This document shows positions 1 through 8,247 of a stretch of DNA of 64,000 nucleotides, piece by piece. The stretch is from CAZPKH01 sp964587165 (GTDB lineage: Bacteria; Bacteroidota; Bacteroidia; Bacteroidales; Muribaculaceae). A program made the position numbers and the translations under genes. The first letter of the stretch is position 1; every line of letters starts with the position of its first letter. The stretch spans positions 1 through 64,000 of the forward strand of contig CAZPKH010000001.1 in the NCBI GenBank assembly GCA_964587165.1, in the 5' to 3' direction. A model generated the notes under the pieces. It was not told where the DNA came from, did no database searches, and saw only the letters and a program-made list of their open reading frames with translations.

Positions 1-100
1 TGTCTCGGTATTTCATAAAAATTTGATGAGTTTCCCAATCAACTTTGATGTGGTGATGCTTTGTATCTCCGGGCTCTCCCGTCGATTTAAAATTCTAACA

Positions 101-132
101 CAAAGTTAACGCTCTTTGTTTAATCCTCCAAA
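101..132 (-). promoter_or_regulatory. Leftward promoter towards the window edge
   Basis: Read on the minus strand there is a TAACTTTG -7 box (plus 101-108) and a TTTG -33 box (plus 129-132) 20 bp apart, an exact match to the Bacteroidota housekeeping promoter. It points left. The first minus-strand ATG after it is at plus 16-14 and would open a gene that leaves the window after five codons. The promoter is well supported; the gene start is a guess. Confidence 0.6.
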
Positions 133-149
133 TATTTCATGTAGAATTA

Positions 150-179
150 TTGCTATCTCATCTAAAATATGTATCTTTG
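150..179 (+). promoter_or_regulatory. Promoter of the Crp/Fnr regulator gene
   Basis: TTG (150-152), 19 bp, then TATCTTTG (172-179) fits the Bacteroidota consensus. The TTG at 150 is also the first possible start codon of the open frame, but as part of the -33 box it lies upstream of the predicted transcript start near 186, so translation should begin at the ATG at 210. It is divergent from the leftward promoter at 101-132, with only 17 bp between the two elements. Confidence 0.7.
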
Positions 180-209
180 TGTGCTTTTAAACATAATTAT
201 ACAGCAACA

Positions 210-908
210 ATGTTTAAGAAGACCCTCGAACAGGTGATCAGCGAAGATATGTCCGACATCTGGAGCATTCTCAACGGCGATGAGAAGCGCCTTATTGTCA
301 ACAACTTCAGCATCCATACTTTCAAGAAAAACCAGATCATATACGGCGAGCGCGACACGCCCGAGCTTCTTTATACCTTATTGAAAGGGAAGGTCAAGAA
401 ATACAAGGAGGGTCTGGGCGGACGTCAGCAGATTTTGCGCCTGATACGCCCTGTGCAGTATTTCGGCTACCGCGCATATTTCGCCAAGGAGGTATACGGA
501 TCGAGTGCCGCAGCCTTCGAGCCCACCACTATCGGCACTTTACCGCTTGAGCTTGTCGACTCCATGATCGACAACAATATCCGCCTTGCCCGCTTTTTCA
601 TCCATGAGCTGTCGCGCAATCTGGGCAGCTCCGATACCCGCATTGTCAACCTCACCCAAAAACATATCCGCGGACGTCTGGCCGAAGCTCTGATAATGCT
701 TCGCGACAATTACGGCTACGAGGACGACAACATGACTCTCCGTATTTATATGGGACGCGAAGATCTGGCCAACCTCTCGAATATGACCACGTCAAATGCC
801 ATCCGAACGCTCTCTACGTTTGTCAACGAGAAGCTGTTAGTGGTCGACGGACGCAATATCAAGATCATCAACGAGTCGCTTCTACGTAAAATCAGCAAAT
901 TCGGCTGA
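210..908 (+). CDS. Crp/Fnr family transcriptional regulator
   Basis: A 232-residue cytoplasmic DNA-binding regulator. The N-terminal half (about residues 20-135) has the glycine-spaced beta-roll of a cyclic-nucleotide-binding-like sensor domain, and the C-terminal part (about 150-220) carries the helix-turn-helix, with GREDLANLSNMTTSNAIRTL as recognition region. There are no clustered cysteines for an Fnr-type iron-sulfur cluster, so the effector is unknown. The start at ATG 210 is chosen because the earlier TTG at 150 lies in the promoter. The exported GHL10 protein gene follows after 42 bp on the same strand and may be co-transcribed. Confidence 0.85.
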   Translation: MFKKTLEQVISEDMSDIWSILNGDEKRLIVNNFSIHTFKKNQIIYGERDTPELLYTLLKGKVKKYKEGLGGRQQILRLIRPVQYFGYRAYFAKEVYGSSAAAFEPTTIGTLPLELVDSMIDNNIRLARFFIHELSRNLGSSDTRIVNLTQKHIRGRLAEALIMLRDNYGYEDDNMTLRIYMGREDLANLSNMTTSNAIRTLSTFVNEKLLVVDGRNIKIINESLLRKISKFG

Positions 909-950
909 CCGACCACGATATTTTCACTCGGACGGAGCGTTATATATTAA

Positions 951-2468
951 ATGAGAAAGATACTTATAAATATAGCGCTTATATGTCTTGTGGCTTTCGT
1001 GTCGCAGGCCGCCACGCTCAGACAGATGCGCGGAGCCCGGCTCGACACACGGCGCGGAGCCGTCTGGCCGGCTCTTTATTCGGATGCCGACAGCCAACTT
1101 GCCGATTTAGATGCCCTCCTCGACCGATTCGTTCGCTCAAATCTTAATACTGTTTTTATCGACCTGCAGCACGACGGGAGCGTATTGTGGCTCTCCGACC
1201 GACAGCCGGCAGCCTACGAAGTGACGGCCGACGGATCGCGACGCCTACCGTACGATGTGGCCGGGGAGGTGATCGACAGAGCCCACCGCCGAGGACTTCA
1301 GGTTGTAGCCGTAGTGTCGCCTCTCGACATAGGTACACGGGCCAACAGTTCGTTGTATCTCGACAGCCCCATTGCTCATCCGCTAACTGCCGAAGCCGAG
1401 CTTCTGCTGCCTGAGGCAGATGCCGATGGTCGATACTTTCTCGACCCCGCACTCGGTGCCACACGTGAATATCTTGAAGAACTCTATACCGAGCTTATAG
1501 CCGGATACGATATAGACGGACTTATGATCGACCGCCTATATGCCCCGGGGGCCGACCCCACGCAGCTTACAACGATAATCGACGACATTGCCGCGCTGAT
1601 CGATACACACCGTCCGGAGGCGTGGCTCGCCATAGGGGAGACCTCACTTGCACCTGAGCAAGCAGACAGTCACGCCGATTTCATACTCTCCTCGGCCACT
1701 CAACGCGACATACTGACACAGCTCCGCGACGCTGCAGAATCGGCTCCGGCATATAAACGGTTGGTCGGGATCGACGGCAGCCGCCTCTTTCCGTTGATTG
1801 ACGCGCTGCGACACGTCGACGAGCTTCCGCTGGCCGGATTCGTAGTAAACAATCCGCAGGAGTTGCCCCTGAACCCGATGCTGTTCGAGTTTCCGGCTCA
1901 TATCCCTGAGCTGTCGTGGCGAGAAGGGGAGCAGCCGGCGCCGCCTGAAGATTTTGAGGTGGAGTACGATGCCGAAAGAGGGAGCTATCTGCTGAATTGG
2001 AGCGAGCCGTCGCTCGATAAATACGCCACCCCTATAAAGTATTATACAATATATATAGCCCGCGACGGACGCACCGACCTTACCGATCCGCGCGGCGAGA
2101 TAATCCATGCCGTCCGCACCACAGAGGTTGAGATCCCGTCAACGATACCGGGTCTGGAGTTTGCTGCGACGGCTTTTGACGCCAATTATCGCGAGAGCCT
2201 GCCGGCGCTGGCCGGATCCGCAGATCCGCTTGCCGAGGCAATGCATCCGTGGATATTCCGCTACTATGCCGGCACACTCGACATTGGAGCACCCGTTGAG
2301 ATCGATGCAGTCGACATATATAACTCGTGGGGCAACCATATCCGCCACCTCTCCACAGCCCCGGCCAACGAAGTAATGATCGACGTATACGACCTACCTT
2401 CAGGAGTTTACGTAGTACACTTGCATCATGTCGACGGATCGGTGCGTACCCATAAATTCATAAAATAA
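951..2468 (+). CDS. Exported GHL10-type glycoside hydrolase-like protein
   Basis: 505 residues with a signal peptide (about 1-20). Residues 30-310 resemble the glycosyl hydrolase-like 10 family: an AVWPALYSD strand, LNTVFIDLQHDG, a YFLDPALGATREYL segment and YDIDGLMIDR near the barrel end. A fibronectin-III-like segment follows (about 325-415, starting PPEDFEVEYD) and then a C-terminal module (about 440-505) ending GVYVVHLHHVDGSVRTHKFI, which resembles Bacteroidota type A sorting tails. Known members act on cell-wall or other polysaccharides at the surface; the substrate here is unknown. The leader carries a motif shared with the TonB receptor gene at 52367 (see findings). Confidence 0.75.
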   Translation: MRKILINIALICLVAFVSQAATLRQMRGARLDTRRGAVWPALYSDADSQLADLDALLDRFVRSNLNTVFIDLQHDGSVLWLSDRQPAAYEVTADGSRRLPYDVAGEVIDRAHRRGLQVVAVVSPLDIGTRANSSLYLDSPIAHPLTAEAELLLPEADADGRYFLDPALGATREYLEELYTELIAGYDIDGLMIDRLYAPGADPTQLTTIIDDIAALIDTHRPEAWLAIGETSLAPEQADSHADFILSSATQRDILTQLRDAAESAPAYKRLVGIDGSRLFPLIDALRHVDELPLAGFVVNNPQELPLNPMLFEFPAHIPELSWREGEQPAPPEDFEVEYDAERGSYLLNWSEPSLDKYATPIKYYTIYIARDGRTDLTDPRGEIIHAVRTTEVEIPSTIPGLEFAATAFDANYRESLPALAGSADPLAEAMHPWIFRYYAGTLDIGAPVEIDAVDIYNSWGNHIRHLSTAPANEVMIDVYDLPSGVYVVHLHHVDGSVRTHKFIK

Positions 2469-2564
2469 TTTTTTTGCGTCACCTTTGGCGGGCGAGATTC
2501 GTCTTGTAGTCGAGATGTCTCAGAAACTACTTGACAAACATTCAAACATAAAACTTCATCGATT

Positions 2565-2987
2565 ATGGAAAGTGTGATGGAAAACTTAGTTCCGATTTCA
2601 ATATGTGTGATCCTCCCGATAGCAATCGTGCTGATACGTGCCATTGCCTCAATGAACAGCGATAACCGGCGCGCACAGATACTGATAAAGGCTATCGAAA
2701 CCAACAACAGTATAGATGCCAACAGCATAGCCCAAGCACTCGGGCGAACCGGCAAAACCGACCGCCAGATACTCAACGCGCGCCTGCTGAGAGGGTGCAT
2801 GTTTACCCTGACAGGCGTGATGCTCATCTTAGTGGGACTGCTGAGCGTATTCTTTGGCAGCAGCTTCGGCGACGATCCGGTAAGTGTGCCGATGATGCTG
2901 GGAGCGTTGCTTGTCGCAGTAGGCGCGAGCTATCTGATAGTATTCTTCGTGACCCGCAAACAGCTTCAGAATAAGGAAGAGAAGTGA
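2565..2987 (+). CDS. Small inner-membrane protein, DUF6249-like
   Basis: 140 residues with a hydrophobic N-terminal segment (about 8-28), a polar middle rich in Ser/Asn/Asp/Gln (about 29-75), and two further membrane helices (about 83-102 and 110-130) ending in a charged KEEK tail. It looks like the DUF6249 family, often found beside sigma factor genes in Bacteroidota. It lies 3 bp upstream of the ECF sigma gene, so the two are almost certainly co-transcribed. A second in-frame ATG at 2577 is an alternative start. The function is not known; membrane sensing for the sigma factor is an inference from position. Confidence 0.6.
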   Translation: MESVMENLVPISICVILPIAIVLIRAIASMNSDNRRAQILIKAIETNNSIDANSIAQALGRTGKTDRQILNARLLRGCMFTLTGVMLILVGLLSVFFGSSFGDDPVSVPMMLGALLVAVGASYLIVFFVTRKQLQNKEEK

Positions 2988-2990
2988 TAG

Positions 2991-3470
2991 ATGACACGCA
3001 CCCAGTTTATATCACATGTACAGAGCACTCAGAGAGAGTTCAGGCGCTTTCTGACTGCTCTGTGCTGCGGCGACTCTTCGCTTGCCGACGATATAGCTCA
3101 GGAAGCGTATCTGAAAGCATACCTCAACTCCGGCAGCTTCGACGATTTACGAAAATTCAGCGCATGGATATTCCGCATCGGCTACAACACTTTCATCGAT
3201 CACAAGCGGTCGTCGCGACCCTCTGTGTCGTATGAAGAAGCCGTAGGAGTGATGTCGGGCGAGAGCGCCGACGCGACCTTCAGGTATCAGAACCTGTATC
3301 AAGCTCTTGACCGATTGTCGGCTAAAGAGCGTACGGCTGTGTTGTTATATTATATGGAGGGGTACGACGTAAAGGAGATCTCCGGCATCATTGAGGCTTC
3401 GGAAGATGCTGTAAAGCAGCAATTGTCGCGAGCCCGCAAACATCTTAGAGCACTATTGGAAAAACATTGA
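2991..3470 (+). CDS. ECF-type RNA polymerase sigma factor
   Basis: 159 residues. Region 2 spans about residues 10-75, with DDIAQEAYLKAY and the core-binding/-10 segment around FSAWIFRIGYNTFIDHKR. Region 4 spans about 100-155, with LSAKERTAVLLYYMEGYDVKEI and a helix-turn-helix in EDAVKQQLSRARKHLRALLE. Size and domain order are those of extracytoplasmic-function sigma-70 factors, which recruit RNA polymerase to a small regulon in response to an envelope signal. It sits between two genes for membrane proteins, the downstream one a candidate anti-sigma factor. Confidence 0.9.
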   Translation: MTRTQFISHVQSTQREFRRFLTALCCGDSSLADDIAQEAYLKAYLNSGSFDDLRKFSAWIFRIGYNTFIDHKRSSRPSVSYEEAVGVMSGESADATFRYQNLYQALDRLSAKERTAVLLYYMEGYDVKEISGIIEASEDAVKQQLSRARKHLRALLEKH

Positions 3471-3474
3471 GATT

Positions 3475-3873
3475 ATGGAAATGAAGGATGACAAATTGAC
3501 TGAGCTGTTTGCTGATTTTAACCCTCAGCTCGCGCCCGATACCGATTTTATGAAGACTCTGCAGCGCAATATGGATGCAGTGGAGTTTGTAAAGGAGCAG
3601 ACGGTTGCTCTGAAACGTCGCAGCCGCATTGCAGTGCTCACATCATGGATAGCCGGCTTCGTGACCGGTACGATTTCGATATCGCTTTTCAAACTGCTGG
3701 GCGATTCTATCCCCGAACTGATCATCTCGATGCCTCGTCTGAACATTGCCCCGATAGCCGTCGACTGGCAGATCGTGGGGTGGATCATTTCGGCAGCTGC
3801 CTGCTTCCTTACAGCAATGGGTGTATACGAGAGCTTCCGGACCGGACTTAGCTCGATTAGAGCTACAAAGTAA
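3475..3873 (+). CDS. Putative membrane anti-sigma or partner protein
   Basis: 132 residues. The first 45 or so are soluble and charged, resembling a short cytoplasmic sigma-binding tail (KLTELFADFNPQLAPDTDFM), followed by two membrane helices (about 57-75 and 98-120). It begins 4 bp after the sigma factor stop codon. Gene order and topology fit an anti-sigma factor, but no family motif is recognised, so this is inference. Its TAA stop (3871-3873) abuts the stop codon of the minus-strand gene at 3874 with no base between them. Confidence 0.6.
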   Translation: MEMKDDKLTELFADFNPQLAPDTDFMKTLQRNMDAVEFVKEQTVALKRRSRIAVLTSWIAGFVTGTISISLFKLLGDSIPELIISMPRLNIAPIAVDWQIVGWIISAAACFLTAMGVYESFRTGLSSIRATK

Positions 3874-4086
3874 TCAGCTCTGCACCTGCTTTTTGTGGCG
3901 TGCCCTGCGAGCAAACGGCACATAGATCACCGCGAAAAGTGCCCCCTGCACCAACAACGACCAGTCGAAACCGGTCTTTTTGTCGAAAATCGCCCCAAAG
4001 GCCCACATCAGCCCGGTGAATATCAGAGCTGTCACAATCATCTCTACCACAACAGATATGATTGTTTTGCCGGTAAGTCTTTTCAT
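3874..4086 (-). CDS. Small two-helix membrane protein
   Basis: 70 residues from ATG at 4086; a longer frame would start at a TTG overlapping the previous stop, which is less likely. Two hydrophobic segments (about 10-30 and 45-60) flank a short polar loop, and the C-terminus is strongly basic (ARRARHKKQVQS). It is the last gene of the minus-strand run that includes the beta-propeller lipoprotein. No family is recognised. It converges with the putative anti-sigma gene, end to end. Confidence 0.55.
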   Translation of the reverse strand: MKRLTGKTIISVVVEMIVTALIFTGLMWAFGAIFDKKTGFDWSLLVQGALFAVIYVPFARRARHKKQVQS

Positions 4087-4109
4087 ATTCTCAATAGTTA
4101 AGAGTTTAT

Positions 4110-5252
4110 TCAACGAGTGAATGTTATGACTGCGGGAATATCGCCTGTTCGCACCGACCAGCGGCGCCGTCCCTGCGAGGAGTAGCAGTGCAAGGTGCCC
4201 GACGAAACGTAGTTCTTGGCATCGGTGACGAAAATATCTCCGTTAGTTGGGTGTATCGCCAGACCGTATGGTTGTGTAATCTCTCTTTCGGTGCCGTCGG
4301 TGATGAAACAATCCGTGCGATGTGTCAGGGTCTTTAGGTCAATTATGCCGTATCGGTTTGTCATATCGGGGCCGGTGAGCGAAGAGGCCAGGTAGTAAAG
4401 CGAGTCGCCGTGTATGGTCATGTTGGCGCAAGGATAGTCAAACTCAGCCGCAACAGCCATAGCGCCGGAAGCATCAGGAGTAAGCATATAGATGCGAGAT
4501 ATGAAAGTAGTGCGGTCGCCGCGCGACGATGCCCAGAGCCTGCCGCGGGAGTCGGCCTGCAGGCGATGCAGATTGATCGCGACAGGGATCTTGCGGGTCT
4601 CGGTCATATCGCTCAGGCGTATCACTGATATAGTATTGTCGTAGGCCGGCGGACGGTAGCCGCCGGAGTTGGCCACGTAGAGCGAATCGCCCACAAATGC
4701 CATCTCCTCGGGCTGATACCCGACCGTGCACGAGGCCGTGATACGGAGATCGGTAGTATCGACTTCAAAAACAGCTCCTTTGGGCGACATAGGATCGACC
4801 ATCACCGGACCGATATACGAGCTCACATATGCACGGCCCCGGTGAAAACGGATGTACCGACAGTTCGGTATGTCGATCTGACCGAGGCGTATGCCGGTGT
4901 GTGCATCAAGCACCTCAACCTTGTGCGAGCAATTCACCACGACATACAGTTTCGATCCATAGACTTCGGCATCGTTGCCTACATCGCCGAGCTCCATCAC
5001 TACTCCGGGATTACGCTCGCCGTAGAAATTGCGGCTATACACTCCGGTGGCATAGTCGTAATAGTCGAGAGTGCATTTGTTAGAGCCCATATTCCCTTCG
5101 TTCACAAGATAAAATCCACGGACGGGACTGTCTGAATCAATATCGCCGATAGCATCGTATTCGGTCGGAACGACAACCTCGTCATGCCGGCACGAGGTTG
5201 TCAGAAAAGTAATTAGGGAGATTATGGCAATAGTTGAGATAAATTTTTTCAT
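4110..5252 (-). CDS. Beta-propeller surface lipoprotein (YncE/DUF5074-like)
   Basis: 380 residues with a lipoprotein signal peptide and acylation cysteine at residue 21, followed by acidic residues (CRHDEVV), which in Bacteroidota favours export to the cell surface. The rest is a run of short beta-repeats (SKLYVVVNCSHKVEVLDAHTG, GDSLYVANSGG, GDIFVTDAKNY) typical of seven-bladed propellers of the YncE/DUF5074 type. Some relatives, BtuG proteins, bind cobalamin at the surface, but a BtuB gene is not adjacent here, so ligand and partner are open. It lies 13 bp downstream of the GH3-beta-lactamase fusion and is probably in its operon. Confidence 0.7.
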   Translation of the reverse strand: MKKFISTIAIISLITFLTTSCRHDEVVVPTEYDAIGDIDSDSPVRGFYLVNEGNMGSNKCTLDYYDYATGVYSRNFYGERNPGVVMELGDVGNDAEVYGSKLYVVVNCSHKVEVLDAHTGIRLGQIDIPNCRYIRFHRGRAYVSSYIGPVMVDPMSPKGAVFEVDTTDLRITASCTVGYQPEEMAFVGDSLYVANSGGYRPPAYDNTISVIRLSDMTETRKIPVAINLHRLQADSRGRLWASSRGDRTTFISRIYMLTPDASGAMAVAAEFDYPCANMTIHGDSLYYLASSLTGPDMTNRYGIIDLKTLTHRTDCFITDGTEREITQPYGLAIHPTNGDIFVTDAKNYVSSGTLHCYSSQGRRRWSVRTGDIPAVITFTR

Positions 5253-5265
5253 ATCGCGGTGCCTA

Positions 5266-8214
5266 TCAATTTGAAGAATAAGCTTTCAGAATCTCGCGGA
5301 GTATCGGACGCCGCGGATCGCATTTCGACCATGCTTTGTTGATGCGCGAAGGATTCACACGGTTTGAGAGAAACACATATATCAGTTCTTTCTCGGGATC
5401 TACCCAAAAACAGGTGCCCGTAAAACCGGTATGACCGAACACGCCGTCCGACAGTCCCGCCACCTTGTTGGATCGGAGCCGGTCGAATCCCGGAAACCGT
5501 AAGCCGTCGGATGTTATAGCTTTGGGCGAAATAAAAGCGTCGACAGTCTCGGGCGAGATAATAGTTTCGGGGCCATAGCTTCCTCGCTGCAGCCACATCT
5601 GGCAGAGTGCAGCGATGTCGGCAGCGTTCGAGAATAGGCCGGCATTCCCTTGCACTCCGCCAGAAAAAGATGCAGTCTCGTCATGCACATATCCGTGGAG
5701 GGTGGCATGGCGCAGCCAGCGGTCATTCTCGGTAGGGGCGATGCTGTCGAGTGGCGTTGAGTCGGCGGCACGGTATCTTGGGTGTGTCACACCAAGGGGG
5801 CTGAATATTTCAAGGTCAACCCATTGATCGAGAGCGCACTCTGTAGCACCCTCTACTGCCTCGGCTAGAAGCACGAAGTTCAGGTCGGAATATTTGTAAG
5901 AAGGCGACGAGGGGGTGATGGACAGTATCTTTTCGAGTATAGCCTGTCGAGCTCCATCGCCCACATAGAGCCCCGGGGCTATCTCAAGATCGAAATCATC
6001 TGTCCGGCTATCGGAAGTGAGGTCGCGGCGCAATGTCAAATCTGTATTACCGTAGATTCCGGATTCGATCTCCACAGAATACGTATCGCTGCGCTTTGCC
6101 GAGGTGAGGGGAGCGGTGTATGAATCAGGATCGGCCATCAGGCGCGCTACATTGACCGAAGCCGGCAGCCCCGAGTGGTGGGTGAGGAGCTGACGGATCG
6201 TGATATTTGCTATCGGCAGCGAGTCGGCAACTTCGATATATCTGTTCAGGGGGGCATCAAGCTTCATAAGACCTTGATCGATAGCAGCCATCACCGCCGA
6301 CGTGGTGGCAGTGGCCTTTGTCATCGATGCTAAATCGTAAAGAGTGCCGGTGGTCACCGGCACTCCCGACTTGCCCCGGGTCGTCGTCCCATAGGCCTTG
6401 TTGAATATTATCTCGCCTCGCTTAGCCACTGCTATCTGGCACCCCGGGAAAGCTCCGGCCCTAATTGCACCCTCGACTATCGAGTCTATCCGCGATGTAA
6501 GCGAAGCGTCGGCTCCTGACGCAATAGGTGTAGAATACCCTAAGCGAGTGCGGGCAATATCAATCCCGTCGCCTGCTTTGCAAACGCCGCCTACCGCCAC
6601 AGGCATACGTCCTGTCACGGCAATACCGCCAAATACGGCTTGCGAAGCACAGTCGCGCAGAGCGGGCGTATCGTCGGAAGCTGAAAGCAGAACCGCAGCC
6701 TTGACAAGGGATGAGGCAAACCCCTTCAGCTTGTACGGATTGAGGAATGACACTACAACAACATTTCGACATTCCGTCAGAGCTGCGAGCGACTTTACGG
6801 CAGCCTCCTTGTGGCTGAAAAGTCCGACAACCACCACATCGCATTTTTTGATCTTCGCTATCTGCGAACCATCGAGGGCTCCCGACGGTGAGCCGAACAA
6901 AGAGCAGTCGGTGTATCGACGGCACCCTTTGGAGAAGGCGTTTGAAGCCTGCGCACCTATCGACACTACAGCCACGGAGCGGTGGCGCAGATCGCCCACA
7001 GGCACAAGCGAACCGACGTTCTTAATACATGTTATGGCGGCAGCCGAAAGCTTGTGGTTTATGGCTTCAGCCTCATCAGAATTTACCTTTTTGCGTGCCG
7101 GATTGCCGGCCGCCACGATAAGGGCGTATTTATATCGCAATAGTTGGATGCAGGCATCGCGCAGGCGCTCCCGGGAAATTTTCCCGGATTTTACGGCATT
7201 CAGCACCGTAGTGATGTCGGCTATAGGATCGGCAGGCTGCAGAAGCACATCGGCTCCGGCCCGGAGAGCTGCCACGCAATTATTCTCCTTCATGTCCGCT
7301 CCCTTCATAGCCAGGCCGTCGGTCCACACCAGCCCGTCAAACTTCATGTCATCTTTCAGCAACCCGGTAGTGACAGCGTACGACATGGACGACGGAGTGC
7401 CCGAAGCATCAAGAGCCGGAACATTGAGATGCCCGACCATCACACCTGAAAGACCACCGTCGATGTACTGCTGAAAGGGGTAAAGATCCACTTTGTTAAG
7501 ATAATCGCGGTTGTGAGTCACCTTGGGGAGTGTCTTATGCGAATCGGTCGAGGTGTCGCCGTGACCCGGGAAATGTTTAGCCACCGACATCACTCCACCA
7601 TCCTCAAGTCCTTGTGCGTATGCCACGCCAAGCGCAGATACCCGGTCCGGATCTTCGCCGAACGAGCGAAAACCTATCACAGGATTGGCCGGATTGGAAT
7701 TCACATCCAGCACCGGCGCGAAGTTGACATGTATCCCGACTGCCCGGCATTCGGCGGCAACTTCCCGCCCGTAGTCGCGAATCAGCGAGGGGGCCTGTAT
7801 AGCTCCGAGCGACATATTGTAAGGGTATCGCGGAGCATCGGTGACACGCATTGCCAGCCCCCATTCGCCGTCGAGTGTGGCCAGCAAAGGAACGCGAGCC
7901 AACGACTGTCCGTAGGCGATCAGGCCTTTATAGTCGGCCACAGTTCCTTTGCCAAGGAGTATTCCGCCTACGCCTGCATCAACCATCTGTTTGAGACGGG
8001 CGCGCCCGGCAGCGTTGTCGGTAATATCAAGACGCGGCACCATAAGCTGCGCCACCCGCTGCTGCTCCGTGAGCGAATTATATACCGAGTCTGCCCATTC
8101 TTTGGCCTGCTCCGACTGAGCGACAGCCGCTACCGGCGATACGGGTGCGGAGAGCGATGCCGACGATTGCGCCAGCATCGTTATACCAAGCAATAGATAA
8201 ATCAACTGTGTCAT
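5266..8214 (-). CDS. GH3 beta-N-acetylglucosaminidase fused to class C beta-lactamase-like domain
   Basis: 982 residues with an N-terminal signal peptide. Residues 40-370 are a glycoside hydrolase family 3 domain: KHFPGHGDTSTDSH (213-226) is the NagZ-type signature, and Asp299 in VWTDGLAMKG is the likely nucleophile. Residues 385-560 form the second GH3-associated domain. Residues 570-980 are a serine beta-lactamase/penicillin-binding-like domain: SMTK (630-633) is the SxxK motif, YSDLN takes the YxN place, and GHTGFTG takes the KTG place. This fusion is known in Bacteroidota and is thought to work on peptidoglycan fragments in the periplasm. Its gene starts 33 bp after the nucleotidase stop. 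Confidence 0.88.
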   Translation of the reverse strand: MTQLIYLLLGITMLAQSSASLSAPVSPVAAVAQSEQAKEWADSVYNSLTEQQRVAQLMVPRLDITDNAAGRARLKQMVDAGVGGILLGKGTVADYKGLIAYGQSLARVPLLATLDGEWGLAMRVTDAPRYPYNMSLGAIQAPSLIRDYGREVAAECRAVGIHVNFAPVLDVNSNPANPVIGFRSFGEDPDRVSALGVAYAQGLEDGGVMSVAKHFPGHGDTSTDSHKTLPKVTHNRDYLNKVDLYPFQQYIDGGLSGVMVGHLNVPALDASGTPSSMSYAVTTGLLKDDMKFDGLVWTDGLAMKGADMKENNCVAALRAGADVLLQPADPIADITTVLNAVKSGKISRERLRDACIQLLRYKYALIVAAGNPARKKVNSDEAEAINHKLSAAAITCIKNVGSLVPVGDLRHRSVAVVSIGAQASNAFSKGCRRYTDCSLFGSPSGALDGSQIAKIKKCDVVVVGLFSHKEAAVKSLAALTECRNVVVVSFLNPYKLKGFASSLVKAAVLLSASDDTPALRDCASQAVFGGIAVTGRMPVAVGGVCKAGDGIDIARTRLGYSTPIASGADASLTSRIDSIVEGAIRAGAFPGCQIAVAKRGEIIFNKAYGTTTRGKSGVPVTTGTLYDLASMTKATATTSAVMAAIDQGLMKLDAPLNRYIEVADSLPIANITIRQLLTHHSGLPASVNVARLMADPDSYTAPLTSAKRSDTYSVEIESGIYGNTDLTLRRDLTSDSRTDDFDLEIAPGLYVGDGARQAILEKILSITPSSPSYKYSDLNFVLLAEAVEGATECALDQWVDLEIFSPLGVTHPRYRAADSTPLDSIAPTENDRWLRHATLHGYVHDETASFSGGVQGNAGLFSNAADIAALCQMWLQRGSYGPETIISPETVDAFISPKAITSDGLRFPGFDRLRSNKVAGLSDGVFGHTGFTGTCFWVDPEKELIYVFLSNRVNPSRINKAWSKCDPRRPILREILKAYSSN

Positions 8215-8247
8215 TTTGTTGTATTACAACCGTTCTGCCCGAAATGA

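Noticed and set aside
150..209. Longer N-terminus for the Crp/Fnr protein from TTG 150
   Set aside because: The TTG is the -33 box and the extension lies in the promoter and leader.
6398..7474. 358-codon plus-strand open frame opposite the GH3-beta-lactamase gene
   Set aside because: It has no recognisable domain and is antisense to a gene with clear catalytic motifs in every part.
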